Shown here: one piece after another, positions 1 through 10,657 of the stretch
How positions within the stretch are numbered: the first letter of the stretch is position 1
Layout: each line of letters opens with the position of its first letter
Assembly: GCA_029876055.1 (NCBI GenBank)
Contig: CM056880.1
Location: forward strand, 2,046,001-2,110,000
Length of the DNA stretch: 64,000 nt
Direction of reading: 5' to 3'
Origin: Madurella fahalii
Lineage: Eukaryota > Ascomycota > Sordariomycetes > Sordariales
The notes under the pieces: model-generated
Database searches by the model: none
Seen by the model: only the letters and a program-made list of their open reading frames with translations
Told to the model about the DNA's origin: nothing
Made by a program: the position numbers and the translations under genes

Positions 1-215
1 TGAGGACCCAAATCGACAACGGCAGCGGCAGCAGCAGCGGCAGCGGCAAGCGCACAAATACGCCATTCTTGGGATGCAGCCCCAATTGGCATGACGACGC
101 AACCGGAACAAGAGCCTCCACTCTTCCCCAACCTGGAGGACCTGAATCTGGTTCCCAAGCCGTAGGCGGCAGCTGCCAATCGGCGTACACATCTTCCATG
201 TCTTTCGGCAAGTGA
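1..215 (+). other. Possible 3' end of a gene entering from the left
   Basis: This stretch begins with a GCA/CAG-type low-complexity run. Two + strand frames are open through it: one ends at a TAG at 163-165 with a tail reading NLEDLNLVPKP, the other at a TGA at 213-215 after a Gly/Ser-rich run. Either could be the last exon of a gene lying mostly outside the window. I cannot choose between them, and a repeat-bearing untranslated region is equally possible. Confidence 0.25.
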
Positions 216-755
216 GGTGTTACCTTGGCCACTCACGCATTACTGAGAAGTCGGATCCCGTTAGTCATCATAGGGATTATTTAATTTGGACTGCCTTATT
301 TCAGAGTCCGCATCATGACGGCTCTGCTCTTAGTGCTCTGGTGGCGAAGCGCACCCTTCCTCATGTCCCGAGCTCCAAACGTGAATGCGTCGAGACGGGT
401 TAACATTGAGGCTGTTTGAGCTTCCTTCCGCAACGAGGCTTCTTTGTCGCTTTAAAGGCACCTTAACTACCGGATCCGACCGAGATCTGCATATCTGTGG
501 TCTCTTGTCTTGCTCTCTGTTATGGCTAGCTGATTTGTCGCCTTGGCTTGGTTGATGGAAACCTAACCCAGCAGAGCTTGGCGGCGGGGCTCATAACAAA
601 ACGGGTACGCAGATGACACTCACACGGCTGATGAACTTCGATTTGCGCAGAATACCTATCCCACAGTCTGACGCTAGACAGGCGGCCAATGCATAGTTTC
701 AAAGTTGTGGTGTTCTCTGTCTCCGAACATGCATCACCAACCGACATTCTGGGAT
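216..755. other. Intergenic, nothing recognised
   Basis: About 540 bases between the left-edge fragment and the stop codon of the GH7 gene. The short open frames here have no signal peptide, domain or splice-supported extension. I see no RNA gene. Confidence 0.5.
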
Positions 756-2358
756 TCAGACCTTCACCGTCGATCCAATCGGCCCGAATCTGATGTTGGA
801 CCATACCACCTTCCTGCGGAGGGTTAGCTCTCTCTCTATCTCCAACGACTCAGTCTCTGGTATAGGCTACACGTACGCATTGGGATGTTTATTCTCAACC
901 ACCAACGGGTCGTTGTCCTCAATAGGCAGGCAGTCGCCTCTCTCTTTGCCCGGGGAATTTTCATCGTTATCATAGGGGGGATAGAGCGAGTCCAGCCAGA
1001 GGTTGTGCGCATAGTGCTAGTAGGGTGAGGCATCATCCAACATCAGCAGAGCGAATCACAGTCAACATGGGAAACTATCGGGTGTACCGACGTCAAGACC
1101 GATAGACATGACAAGAACCATGGGCTGATTCAGCATACTAGTATGTCGCTTCCACCCGCCATTTTGGACGAAGAGATCGTCGTCCCCAAACACTACGGGC
1201 AAGGCCTCGCAAAGCTCGGCGGTAAGGCCGCTGTGATTGGGGAGCCCATCCCAGGTGGGAGCGGGGATGTCGATTTTCCTGCCGTCTTGGATGAAGAACT
1301 GGGTGACCTTGTCTTCTGTCCACTGTGTAACGACGCTACAGTTGTTTGGATGGTTTTGGTATTTTTCACCCCAGGTTAGCAAAAGAAAAAAAAGAAAAGA
1401 AAAGAAAAGAAAGTCTTTTGGTGGAATAATGGACCTACGTGAACTTCCTCGCCGTATCTACCTCCTTCCCCTTCCCATAGAAGTCCTTATTCCCCATACG
1501 GTACGGGTTATAGTCGCACCCCATCCGATCGCACCGTGGCCCAAACACGTCAGGCCCGAAGGAGGTCCCGTCACAAATATACCATTCGCAGATTTGGTAG
1601 TCCTCCTGGGGGCACGTGTGCGACGACATGGAGAAGCTGTGCGCATTCGAATTCCACACGGCGAACCCGGGGCAGCAGGCGCCGAAGTAGCCGTCCCCCG
1701 AGTCCGGGTCCGTCTGGGAGGGAGCCCACCCCGGGTCCATATTGGCCTTGCCCCCTACAAACTTGAGATCACGCGGGCAGTCGGCGTCGCAGTATCCCGT
1801 GCCGTACTCGGCGCCGGCCTTGTTGGTGGGGAACCGCGCCTGCCCGCCGTCGGCGTCCATGGCAACAAAGTACAGCGCGCTGTTGATGCCACATTCGACC
1901 GTCGACAGGTCGACGTCAAAGGCGAGCTCGTTGTTGAGGAGGGTGAACATTTGGTATCTGTTCTTGGATTCCATGAGGAAGAGGCGGGAGCCGATGTTGC
2001 GCGCGAACTCGATATACGTCTTGAGTTTGAGCGAGATGCTGTCATTGGTGGCGTTGACGCCGTAGACCGGGATGTATTCGGCGCCTTCGAGGACGCACAT
2101 GCTGGTGCAATCCTCACCCGTGTCGCAAACGCTGTCGTCCCAGTCGTTACCGCTATAGCAGTTCTCGTAACTGTCGATTTTGTGGATCCAGCGCTTGTTG
2201 GCGTCCATAACAACCTCCCCATCGACGGCTTGGCAGCCTTCGTTGGCGGCGCACCTGGTCCATTGGAGTCGGGGATGCGTCTCGTTGACTAGCGTGCCGG
2301 CTTGCTGGGCTGCAACGAGAGCCAGGGAACATAGCAACACGGAAATAAAGACCAACAT
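756..2358 (-). CDS. Secreted GH7-family protein without catalytic residues (pseudoenzyme)
   Basis: Four exons in phase: 2358-1439, 1335-1092, 1016-877 and 813-756, giving 453 aa. Residues 1-17 are a signal peptide. The rest follows the GH7 cellobiohydrolase/endoglucanase fold closely, with conserved stretches such as YGTGYCDADCPRDLKF, CDYNPYRMGN and, at the end, FGPIGSTVKV. There is no CBM1 or linker. Where active GH7 enzymes have E-x-D-x-x-E (CCSEMDIWE in Trichoderma Cel7A), this protein has CCPGFAVWN, so Gly231, Ala233 and Asn236 replace the nucleophile, the assisting Asp and the acid/base. Two substrate-tunnel Trp positions also differ: DANWRW is DANKRW, and SIWDD is SIGLD. The reading frame and disulfide pattern are intact. 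Intron 2 uses a weak GTCGGT donor, and intron 1 carries a long pyrimidine tract. It cannot work as a retaining glucanase, so cellulose binding or another secreted role is only inference. Confidence 0.9.
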
Positions 2359-3127
2359 GGCGAAGCGTTGTTAAGGGAACATGCGTGAAACTGCCGTGGG
2401 GGAGTTGCGGGTTTGGAAGCCATCATGGCTTTGATCATCCATGGCTGGATCGACGCCCACTTATACAACTGGAATCTGTTCCGGCGATTTGCTGGGGGGG
2501 GGGGGAGGCACTCGCTTTCGTTTGGGCTCTAAGACGAATGACAGTTTACGCCTCTCGCTTGATGGGTTTAACCGCTGACTTTCCGAGCAAGTGCGAGCGG
2601 TTGCTACCACATAGCCACACCCAAGGCCACGCTGCGGGTCACGACAATACAAACGCGGGGAAGCTTAAATTAAGCAATGCCCAGTGCTCTATTCTGATAA
2701 TTTCTTCATAACACTGCTTAGGCCAAGCTCCGGTTCGCTTGGAGTGTTGGAACGCCGAAGCGGCAAGCGACCACAGAGTTGAGGTTGGGAACACACATGT
2801 TACCGTAGGTACCCTTAATTACCTTATCTTTATTCTTGACCATCCGCTTCTACCTTGTATACGCCAGGAGAACAACAGGTCATACTATGGGCGTCTCATG
2901 GCCCGGGGATTTGAATCCTCCATATGGATTTCGAGTCCCAGCCCTTGACAGCTCGTAAGCCTCCCTAACGTACCCTGGTTGTACTAATTAGTAGCCATAC
3001 ATCGCGGGTTGAGTACCTCTGAGCTCCTAGTTAGGTGAGACAACTATGTATGATTTTGTCGTGATCAAGCCATACTACTAGTAGTATTTCCGCCGGCTCT
3101 CTAATTAAGAATCTCCGAACAGGATGC
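2359..3127. other. Intergenic (GH7 promoter side)
   Basis: This gap lies upstream of the minus-strand GH7 gene and downstream of the minus-strand subtilase gene. It contains a G-run near 2492-2504 and a short inverted motif around 3075-3090. I see no gene in it. Confidence 0.5.
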
Positions 3128-5352
3128 CTAGTAAACCCTCCAGGCCAACGCAAACGTCTGACCTTTTACCGAAGTCACATTATGCCCTCGCACAATGACG
3201 TTCGCATCTCCTTCCGGCACCTCAGTCCAGACGACCTGCTCTACATTGTTCTTCCGATCATGCAGATCACTGACATGCGCCTCCTCCGGCCCATTCATTT
3301 CCGCCTCGTCTCGCTCCCGTTTCGTCTTGTACGGATACTCCTTGGCCAGCTGATTCCCGTGCCGCTCAATCCGGCCACCGGGCGCGACAACGATGAGATC
3401 CAGGTCGTTCTGCAGCTTCTCCCCCGTGGGGTCCGTCCAGACGAGCGTCACTTTCAACGTCTTTCCGGCCCTGACCGGGATGGCGAAGCTGAACTCGTCG
3501 AACGTGTCGAGCGCACGCTCCGGAATCTCGTCCCGGAAGCCGGCCGTCATGTCGGCCGTGGCCTTGACGCCGTTGCTCTCGCCGGCACCGCTTTCAACCT
3601 CCGGGATGACGATGCTGGCGGCCACGTCCACCCGCCCCCAGCCGCTCGACTCGTTGGGGCTCGTGCCCGCCTCGGTCGGGGTGTACTGCCCCGCCAGCTC
3701 GGCGGCGCCGTTGATGAGCAGCGCCTTGATGAGCGCCGCGCTGGGCTCGGGCGTGCCGTTCTTGACCAGCGTCTCGCGCAGCACGGCGCAGCAGCCCGCG
3801 ACGAGCGGGGTCGCCATGGAGGTGCCGCCCGAGTACATGAAGGCGGGGTCGGGGCTGCTGCCCCAGTCCCCGGCGTCGGCGGCGTGCGAGCTCAGCGTCG
3901 AGAGGATGCAGGTGCCAGGTGCCACCACGTCGGGCTTGATGCGCCCCTCCCGGGTCGGCCCGCGCGACGAGAAGGCGGCCATGCCGTGGGCGTTGTTGGC
4001 GACTTGATCGTGGCTCAGGGGCCGCTTCGGATAGCCAAACCGGGAGTACTGGAGGCTAACGTCCGGGCGGACAGACTCGGAGGCGCCGACCGAGATGCAG
4101 TTCTTGGCGGCCGCCTCGGCGCCGATCTGTGCCCGGTCTACCCGGCCGTCTCGGGGGGCCGCGTCCATGCCGTCATTGCCGGCGGCGAAGAGGATGACCA
4201 TGCCGCGATTCTTGGCAACGAACTCGTCGATTTGCTTGGAAGAGTCGTTGTACTCGATTTGGTAGAATGGGTCGGGGGAGGAACCCCAGCTGTTCGTGTG
4301 GATGCGCGCCTTATCATCGGTATAGGGGGTACCGAAGAGCCGTTTCAAGTCCGAAGGTATGCCGCCGAGACCGCCGCGCGGGTCGAGCAGCGACTGCATG
4401 ACGAGTGTAGCCTTGGGCGCGGAGCCGCGGACGCGCTCTCCGTTGGCGGCCGTCTCGTCACCCAGGACCGAACCACAGACGTGCGTCCCATGGCCATCAG
4501 GGTCGGAGGAGTTCCCATTGCGGCCGAGGGCGTACAGTGACCTAACCCGTACCACACCTGCGTCGGCCTTGAAGGCATTACGCACGTCGGTCGGGACGCT
4601 CGAGCCCTTATCGAACCCGGTGTCGGCGACGCAAACGATCTCGCCCTCGCCTTCGTATTGAGTAACCCGGACACCATGGACGTCCTCGTCGAGACGTAGA
4701 ATTCGGCGAGCAACATTGTTGTAAAGCCTGGCTGGATGCACCTGGTGGATGCTCTTGACCGCGTCCAGCTGGGCCACGTCTGGTAAGTAGCGGCGCTGCA
4801 CCCTGATACGGGCCTTGTAGCCTTCCGTCTCCAGGAAGTCTGGATCCAAACGTGCGGCAGCCGCCAGGTTTTTGACAAGCTCTGGAGTCGTAACCACGTC
4901 CGGGTGAAACTCGACGTCGACATCCACGGGATGCTCGGTCCGGGCCGGAGCGGGGAGCAGCGGATTGGTCGGCGAGGACGCAGCGGGGATCGTTTTCAGA
5001 CGGGACTCAATCACGAAGTGCGGCTGGTAAATGTTTGCGTACGTGATGTACGGCAGGTCGCGGATTTCAGAGAGATCCTGAGCGAGGTTACTACTAGCAG
5101 TAATGGCAGAGGGACCCAAACCGTTATACATACTCCGGGCTTGTAACCACAGAGATACGTGCGCTCGGAGACCTTTTCATTGATCTCAACCTGCTTGTCA
5201 GAAAGCTCCTTTTTGGTTTCTTTGGTAAGGGGCGAATTGGTCTGGATCAAGATGTAATTCGAATCCTTGGCCGTTTCCTGCTCCAGGCCAAAGGCGCTCA
5301 GAGTCTGGGCCGAAGGGTCAATTGAGTTGCCGTTGATGGTGATGATAGCCAT
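3128..5352 (-). CDS. KP-43-like subtilisin family serine protease (S8)
   Basis: Two exons, 5352-5134 and 5077-3128, joined across a 56-nt GTATGT...CTCAG intron, encode 722 aa. Asp225 (VADTGFD), His269 (GHGTHVCG) and Ser493 (GGTSMATPLVAG) form the S8 triad, and Asn374 in FAAGNDG is the oxyanion-hole residue. The C-terminal ~150 residues form a beta-rich domain (VTLVWTDPTGEKLQNDLDL), as in KP-43 type subtilases. The first ~75 residues resemble an inhibitor-like pro-region. No signal peptide is visible, so the protein is probably intracellular or leaves by an unconventional route; a missed 5' exon would change this. A long CT tract lies about 100 bases upstream of the ATG. Confidence 0.92.
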
Positions 5353-5452
5353 GTTGGCAGTTTGAGTGTTGAACAGTAGCGAGATTTCAGAGGCGGCGGC
5401 GCGCTGGTTGAGATCGATGCACAGGTTTTGAGCTGCTTAAGACATTGACGGT

Positions 5453-5523
<71 letters not shown>

Positions 5524-6480
5524 TGCGGCAAAAATTGGTGTGCTTTATACAAACATCGCAATACTACCTCCTAGTCCTAGGTTTAGCGCCTAATGGCCAG
5601 GGCGCGCGGTCAATGATGTCTCTTCCTCCCCTATGCTCCCGAAACATGTGCGTAAGAAAACTCCGAGTACAATACGTGGTAGAGTACAGACTGTTTGCGA
5701 CAGGCCGGTTCTGGCCCATCACCGCCGCCTCGATCCATTGGGCAACTACTGGCAACCCCCCTCCCCACCCGCGGAGTCAGCCGCAGTTCACACTCTTCTA
5801 CCGAAAGACCGCAGCCCAGTCGTCCTTCCCCTCATGTAGCCTCCAGGGGGGCACAGCCTTTAGTCTAGACTGGTCACCCGTGGGCCAGATGCTTCTTGGC
5901 AGCGAGGCACAGGAAGCGATGGCTGGCTGCACAACCATAACCGTCTGCCGGGCGCACCACTTGGCTTTCTGCCCCATCTGAAGTTTAACACACCTAGTGA
6001 TCGCTTTTCCTTTGTTTCAGGTGCTCGGATACTAGCGCTTTGTACAAAAGTACTATTGTAGTTAGTACGAAGGTAGCAAACACGCTTCTGTCGTCACAGT
6101 GTCGTGTCTCTACTACACTTTCCGAGAGGCCAATCCCAGCCTTAGCACTGTCAACTATTTGACTTTCCATCCCAGGGGGCCTTGAGTGTTCTGATGCCGG
6201 TGCTCCTGGCAGCGTCGCGTATCCTAGAACGTGGATCGACTATAGCTCACCCAATCATTCATCCATTTTTTTTTTTGGGGGGGGGGGGGTTCTTTCTCCT
6301 TTTTTCCTTTAAGAGTATAGTTTATGTTGTCACTAGTAACTGATGCCGATACCTATGTGTAACACGAGAAAGGAGCCTTCTGCCGGTTGGGTACGATTCG
6401 GGCCTATTCTTTGCCTAGAATTCCCGGTCGATCCTTTAGCTGCATCCAACACCATCTTCTTCTGGCCGGGATATTCGCTG
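5353..6480. other. Intergenic between subtilase and DUF3632 genes
   Basis: It holds the GA microsatellite and, at 6266-6289, an 11-T run directly followed by a 13-G run. No open frame here has supporting domain or splice evidence. Confidence 0.5.
5456..5519. repeat. (GA)n microsatellite in the subtilase promoter
   Basis: About 32 uninterrupted GA units on the + strand. Relative to the minus-strand subtilase gene this is a (CT)n tract ~100 bases before the start codon. CT-rich tracts are common near fungal transcription starts. Its length suggests it varies between strains. Confidence 0.95.
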
Positions 6481-7343
6481 CTACTGTTGTTCCCCCTCCA
6501 TGAATTTGAGCGCATCCCGAACCGTATCGTCTGTCGCCACAGTACTCTCCACGGCTGTTTTGAACCCATCCTTCCACGCCTTCCACCTCTCCTGGTTAAA
6601 CCCTCTCCATCCCCGATCGGCGTACTTGTCGGTAGAAACACCCAGCCTGGCATCTAGGGTGACTCCCTTGGCGGACATTTCCCGGAGCTTTTCGCCGGCA
6701 TAGAGGGTCCATATCGCGGCCAGCTTGACGGCAAGGGTAGTGTTCGCACCGTCCGGATGCGTCTCCTCAAAGGCGGTCCGCAATGACCACAGTGCAAAGA
6801 CGGAATAATCACACGTGCCCCTCCCTGTCAATTGTGCGAGGAATGCAGTCCAGTTCACCCACTTGGACTGCGCCGCTGCTGGCGCCGAGGCATCGAGGGC
6901 GTCTTGTGATTGTTTTTTTCTTTGTCAGGTCTGATGGCCCGGGAATTTAGTGCACAGAATGACATACCAAAATTCCAAAGATCCCTGGCTACCCACCCAA
7001 ACGATGGCAGGTCCTTCCAGACCACGCCGCCCTCGTAGCTCAGCGGTTGGCCCTGAGCGTCGGTAACGGTCGTTTCCTGCAGCCGGTCTAGGAAATCGAC
7101 CAGCCGGGTCTGCCGCTCAGGCGGCGTACGCGCGACCACTGCAAAGACTAGGTTGAAAGCATCCCAGAGGTGGTCGCCGATTGAGGAAGTCGAGTGGGCG
7201 CTGGCCGTGTCGGTGAAGGCCTGCACGGCTTCTGCGACGGCTTCATCGGCGGCCTGCGGATTAGTGAGGGGTTCGAGGACTCCGGATGGGACAGTCATTT
7301 CGGGTTCGCTGCGGCTGGAAGAGATGAATGGGTATTCCGCCAT
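6481..7343 (-). CDS. DUF3632 domain protein
   Basis: Two exons, 7343-6968 and 6902-6481, separated by a 65-nt intron (GTATGT donor, AAG acceptor after CTGAC), encode 265 aa. I chose the ATG at 7343 because upstream in-frame sequence is promoter-like. The conserved core spans the junction, with LPSFGWVARDLWNF before it and WVNWTAFLAQLTGRG followed by FALWSLRTAFEE after it, the helical pattern of the fungal DUF3632 family. The C-terminal part is rich in Trp and charged residues. There is no signal peptide or membrane segment. The molecular function of the family is unknown. The gene diverges from the RNase gene. Confidence 0.8.
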
Positions 7344-7916
7344 AGAACCTGCTGGGAACTTGGGGCGAGAAGCAGATAGCTTCGTTAATGAAGCGCCTGG
7401 GTATGTACTGTACCTAAGGCAAGGGAAGATGGCGGGCAATTTGGCCCAGGGTAGCCGGGGCATCTCGCGGCTTGACGTCAGCGGGGTTGCACTGTACAGT
7501 ACTGGTAGAGCATCCAGTGATTCCAGTGTTGTATTACGTACAGTAGCAGTAAGTACAGCACTGTACAGTACCCTGAGTTCCATCAGCACTACGTTTCTGG
7601 CCCCACTGGTCAGTGGTTACATGTTGATCCCGAATGCCAAGAAGGCGAAATCCAGACTCCAGTCCATCGGTTGCCTCAAGCTCATCCCACGCGCTGTGGA
7701 TAACGTTCTTCATTCTTTACAATCAAAGAGATCAGGGGCCACCGGTTTATTGATTTTGCGCCATATCCTTGCCTTTTCTGTCTTCTGTTTCCATTTCCTT
7801 TCATTCTTTTTCATTTTTACCCGTCGTTTCTATCATTTGTCTTTGCCCATCTTAACATTGAAAGCTTGCTAACGCGTTCGCCCTTTTGCCTAATCAACAT
7901 ATTCGGACAGTAACCT
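7344..7916. promoter_or_regulatory. Divergent promoter with repeated ACTGTACAGT palindromes
   Basis: This is the only DNA between the divergent start codons of the DUF3632 gene and the RNase gene. Perfect 10-bp palindromes ACTGTACAGT occur at 7491-7500 and 7560-7569, each preceded by GC and followed by AC, with related GTACTGTAC and GTACAGTA sequences around them. A pyrimidine-rich stretch (about 7760-7850) lies just before the RNase start. A dimeric regulator binding the palindromes is inference. Confidence 0.4.
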
Positions 7917-8588
7917 ATGCAGAGTCTTCTCTCGCTGCTAGCAGTTGCTCTGTGCACTGCGGCCGCGGCTGCCAATAAGGCTTTCGAGAAGCGACAGGGA
8001 ACGGCGACACTGGGGAACGTCACATGCGGAACACACAGCTACTCAAAGCAACAAGTCGAGGAAGCCACCGCCGAGGGTTGCCGTCTCCATGCAGCGGGCC
8101 AGCAGATCGGATCAAACAAGTATCCTCATCGCTTTAACAACCGCGAGGGTCTCGAGTTTGCTACCTTTGGGCCCTATCAAGAGTTTCCCATTCTGGAGAA
8201 TGGCGTCTATGCTGGAAGTGAATATCTTATTTATCTTATTCAAACCCCATCCCCGGACCCCGGTTAAAGCTCAGGCTGGTCATATATTAACAGCTCCTCA
8301 GGAGCACCCGGGCCTGATCGCATCATCTTTGACCCCCACCACCATAGCAGCTGCGTCTACGTCGGTGCCATTACCCACACAAGCGCCTCTTCTCGAAACG
8401 CCTTCGTCTCCTGCAACGAGACTTCGGTGCGCTCCGATCCGCGCCCCAGCACCCAGGCAAGCGCGTCGCTGAGCCAGTCAACAACCGCGCCATTGCCCAC
8501 GCAGCCCAGCACAGCCGCTGCTCAGTCACTTAACCTTGGAGGGCAGAGCGTAGTTGTGGGGCGGCTGGCTTGGCTGCTGTTTCTGTAG
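7917..8588 (+). CDS. Secreted ribonuclease of the T1/N1 family with hydrophobic C-terminus
   Basis: Two exons, 7917-8217 and 8302-8588 (84-nt intron, GTGAAT donor), encode 195 aa. A signal peptide (about residues 1-19) precedes a possible Kex2 site at EKR. The guanyl-specific RNase fold is recognisable, and all four expected catalytic positions are present: the His in YPHRFNN, the Glu in YQEFPIL, the Arg in GPDRIIF and the His in ITHTSAS. The ordinary secreted enzyme ends soon after the last strand. Here a Ser/Thr/Pro-rich tail of ~50 residues follows and ends in a short hydrophobic segment (VVVGRLAWLLFL), as in GPI-anchor signals. It is much smaller than needed for ribotoxin loops and I see no sign of that subclass. 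Confidence 0.85.
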
Positions 8589-8644
8589 CCTGTCGGTATA
8601 CTTACTGTAGGGCGGTTGCTTAATTATTCCCTTAATGCCGCGCT

Positions 8645-9994
8645 TCATGAGCGAAGGGATGTTTTCGTGCTCTTTGGTCTCCGGAATGGGTGCGCCTCGG
8701 TGTTCAGGACGTACTCATCCAGGCTGATCAAGTCCGGAGGCGAAAAGATGAGATAAAAGTACTTGAGCGTTTCGGCCAACCAGAAGCTCTGCCCACCGTT
8801 AGTAACACTATAGACTCACGGGCCGGTTGGGTAGAGTCTCACCTCCATATAGTCCTCCTGAGGCAGCGGATACTCCGCCTTGGTCACGTCTAACACCGCG
8901 GCATTCGCATACGGTGTCGCGGTCGCATTGCTAATCGCCAAGAACATGTCCCACGCCGCCTCCTGATACTCTTGGCGACCTGTGACGCGGTACATGATGA
9001 ACACGCTCTCAATAGCCTCGGGTCTCAAGAGATACCGAGGGTCCTTGGCCGTGGTGAATCCCTTGGGCAGGTGAGGCGCCCATTCCGGCCGCTTGTTCTT
9101 CTCTCGGTCGAATAGTGCCTCGTCCCACGCACACTTGGATCGCGACTTGCAGGGTACCATGTTGTATCGCTCCGGCATGACGCCCGTTGGCATTGACTTG
9201 TAGGCGTACACGCACCCCTTTGTCAGCTTCGCGCCGAGGTCGTCCACCCACTCCGGCCGGCGGAACAGCTTGCCAGCTAGCGCATAGACCCCTCCTACAA
9301 AGCATCCAAGGTGCTCGCTCTCCGGATTCAACTCGATCTCGTACTCGTCCACGACGCTCGGATCAGCATCCAGCGCGTTCGCCGCTCCAACCATCAGAAC
9401 ATCCTCCTCGTCCGGCAGCATCGGCCTGAAAAGCAGCGTCTTGTTCGCCGCCTCCATCCACGCCCTCGACATCCCATCATACCGCACCTCCACCCCTCCC
9501 AGCAAGGCATACATCTTGGGCAGATACTCATACAACGAATCCGCACCTCCGGCAATCCCAAACGCCGTCCCATTCACCACATCCATCGCCTCCATCGACA
9601 CGTAGACCGGCCAGAGCCCCGGAATCCTCGTCTCGCCCTGGCCTTTTTCAAAGACCTCCATCACCCTCTCCACGGCATCGAAGAACTTCGCGTCCCCCGT
9701 AATCTGCGCCAACCTCGTCATCTCCAACCCCAACGTCCCCGGCGAAGCGGACACCACGCTCGGCTCCGGCACCAGCCCGGCCCACTCCTCTCCGGCAGCC
9801 GTCCCTCCGTACCTGACGTCTCCCAAAGCTAAAAAATCCACCGGCATCCGATTCGCCGTGTCAAACCCCCGACAGAGCAACTCCCCCAGCTCAATCGCCT
9901 TGGCGAGGAGCACCTGCCTCCCCGAGAGGTCATAGGCGCCCAGCAGCCCGCCCAGCAGCCGGATGTTGACCTCGAACATGTTGATCCTCGGGTT

Positions 9995-10039
<45 letters not shown>

Positions 10040-10657
10040 ATCGTCGCCTTCGCCGTCGCCGTCGTTGGCGGCGGGGGTAGCCGCCGCGGCGCCAAAATCG
10101 ATGCGCGCCACAGCAGCGACGGCCTCATCGAACTCGCGGCGCAGGCCCATGATCCAGAGCGTGTCGAGCGCGTCGACCAGCGTCGTCGCCCACCGCCCGC
10201 CCCCCGCGAAGCTGTCGGCTTTGGGCGCCGCCGAGAGCGGCTGCAGCGCGTCGTGGCCCCACGCGTACCGCCGGTACGACGACCACGCCCGGCCGAAGAC
10301 CGCCCTCACCTGCTGCCGGCGAGCCTCGCGGGTCTTGGCGGCGGAGGGCGGCTCGGGCTGGGGGAAGAGGTGCTGCACGGGCGGCAGGGAGACGGGGCGG
10401 GAGAGGGGCAGTCGCCGGACCGGGGGAGGAGGCGGGTGCCGGAGGGGGAGGGTGCTCCAGTCGAAGGAGGAGGCAGACTTGAGGGTGGATGTGTGGTGGG
10501 AGTTGGCGTTCATGTGGTGCGCGAGGCGGACCGACTCGAGGTTTCGGTTGACCGGCTCATGTTGGAATAAGGAGCCGGGGTTGAGGTAGTAGTAGAGAAG
10601 GGCGGCGAGCACGGTGATGGAGATGAGAATTCTCCGGTTGTTGCGCCGCTGAGACAT
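8645..10657 (-). CDS. GH47 class I alpha-1,2-mannosidase
   Basis: Two exons, 10657-8843 and 8788-8645, with a 54-nt intron, encode 652 aa. An N-terminal anchor (about residues 10-26) makes it a type II membrane protein of the ER/Golgi. A proline-rich stem follows, then the catalytic (alpha/alpha)7 domain starting near DALDTLWIMGL. RPEAIESVFIMYRVTG and the terminal NTEAHPF, whose Thr ligates calcium in this family, are present. It trims mannose from N-glycans. An Asn-Gly repeat of ~8 units interrupts the domain near residues 210-226. The start at 10657 gives the short cytoplasmic tail usual for the family. The gene converges on the RNase gene, only 56 bases away. Confidence 0.93.
9995..10039. 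repeat. Coding CCGTTG hexanucleotide repeat in the mannosidase gene
   Basis: About seven tandem CCGTTG units on the + strand encode the (Asn-Gly)n insertion of the GH47 protein. The 6-bp period keeps the frame whatever the copy number. Confidence 0.95.

Noticed and set aside
1237..2292. 351-codon open frame on + strand
   Set aside because: It lies antisense to GH7 exon 1 and has no domain. High GC at third positions makes antisense frames stay open.
756..2358. Treating the GH7 gene as a pseudogene
   Set aside because: Frame, splice phases, cysteines and signal peptide are all intact, and changes concentrate at catalytic and substrate sites.
2905..2950. Possible tRNA T-arm (ATTTGAATCC, TTTCGAGTCC)
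   Set aside because: No matching acceptor, D and anticodon stems could be built around it.
3182..4540. 452-codon open frame on + strand
   Set aside because: Antisense shadow of the subtilase exon; repetitive Arg/Gly/Val composition and no domain.
5456..5519. CRISPR-like regular repeat
   Set aside because: Simple dinucleotide repeat without spacers, in a eukaryotic genome.
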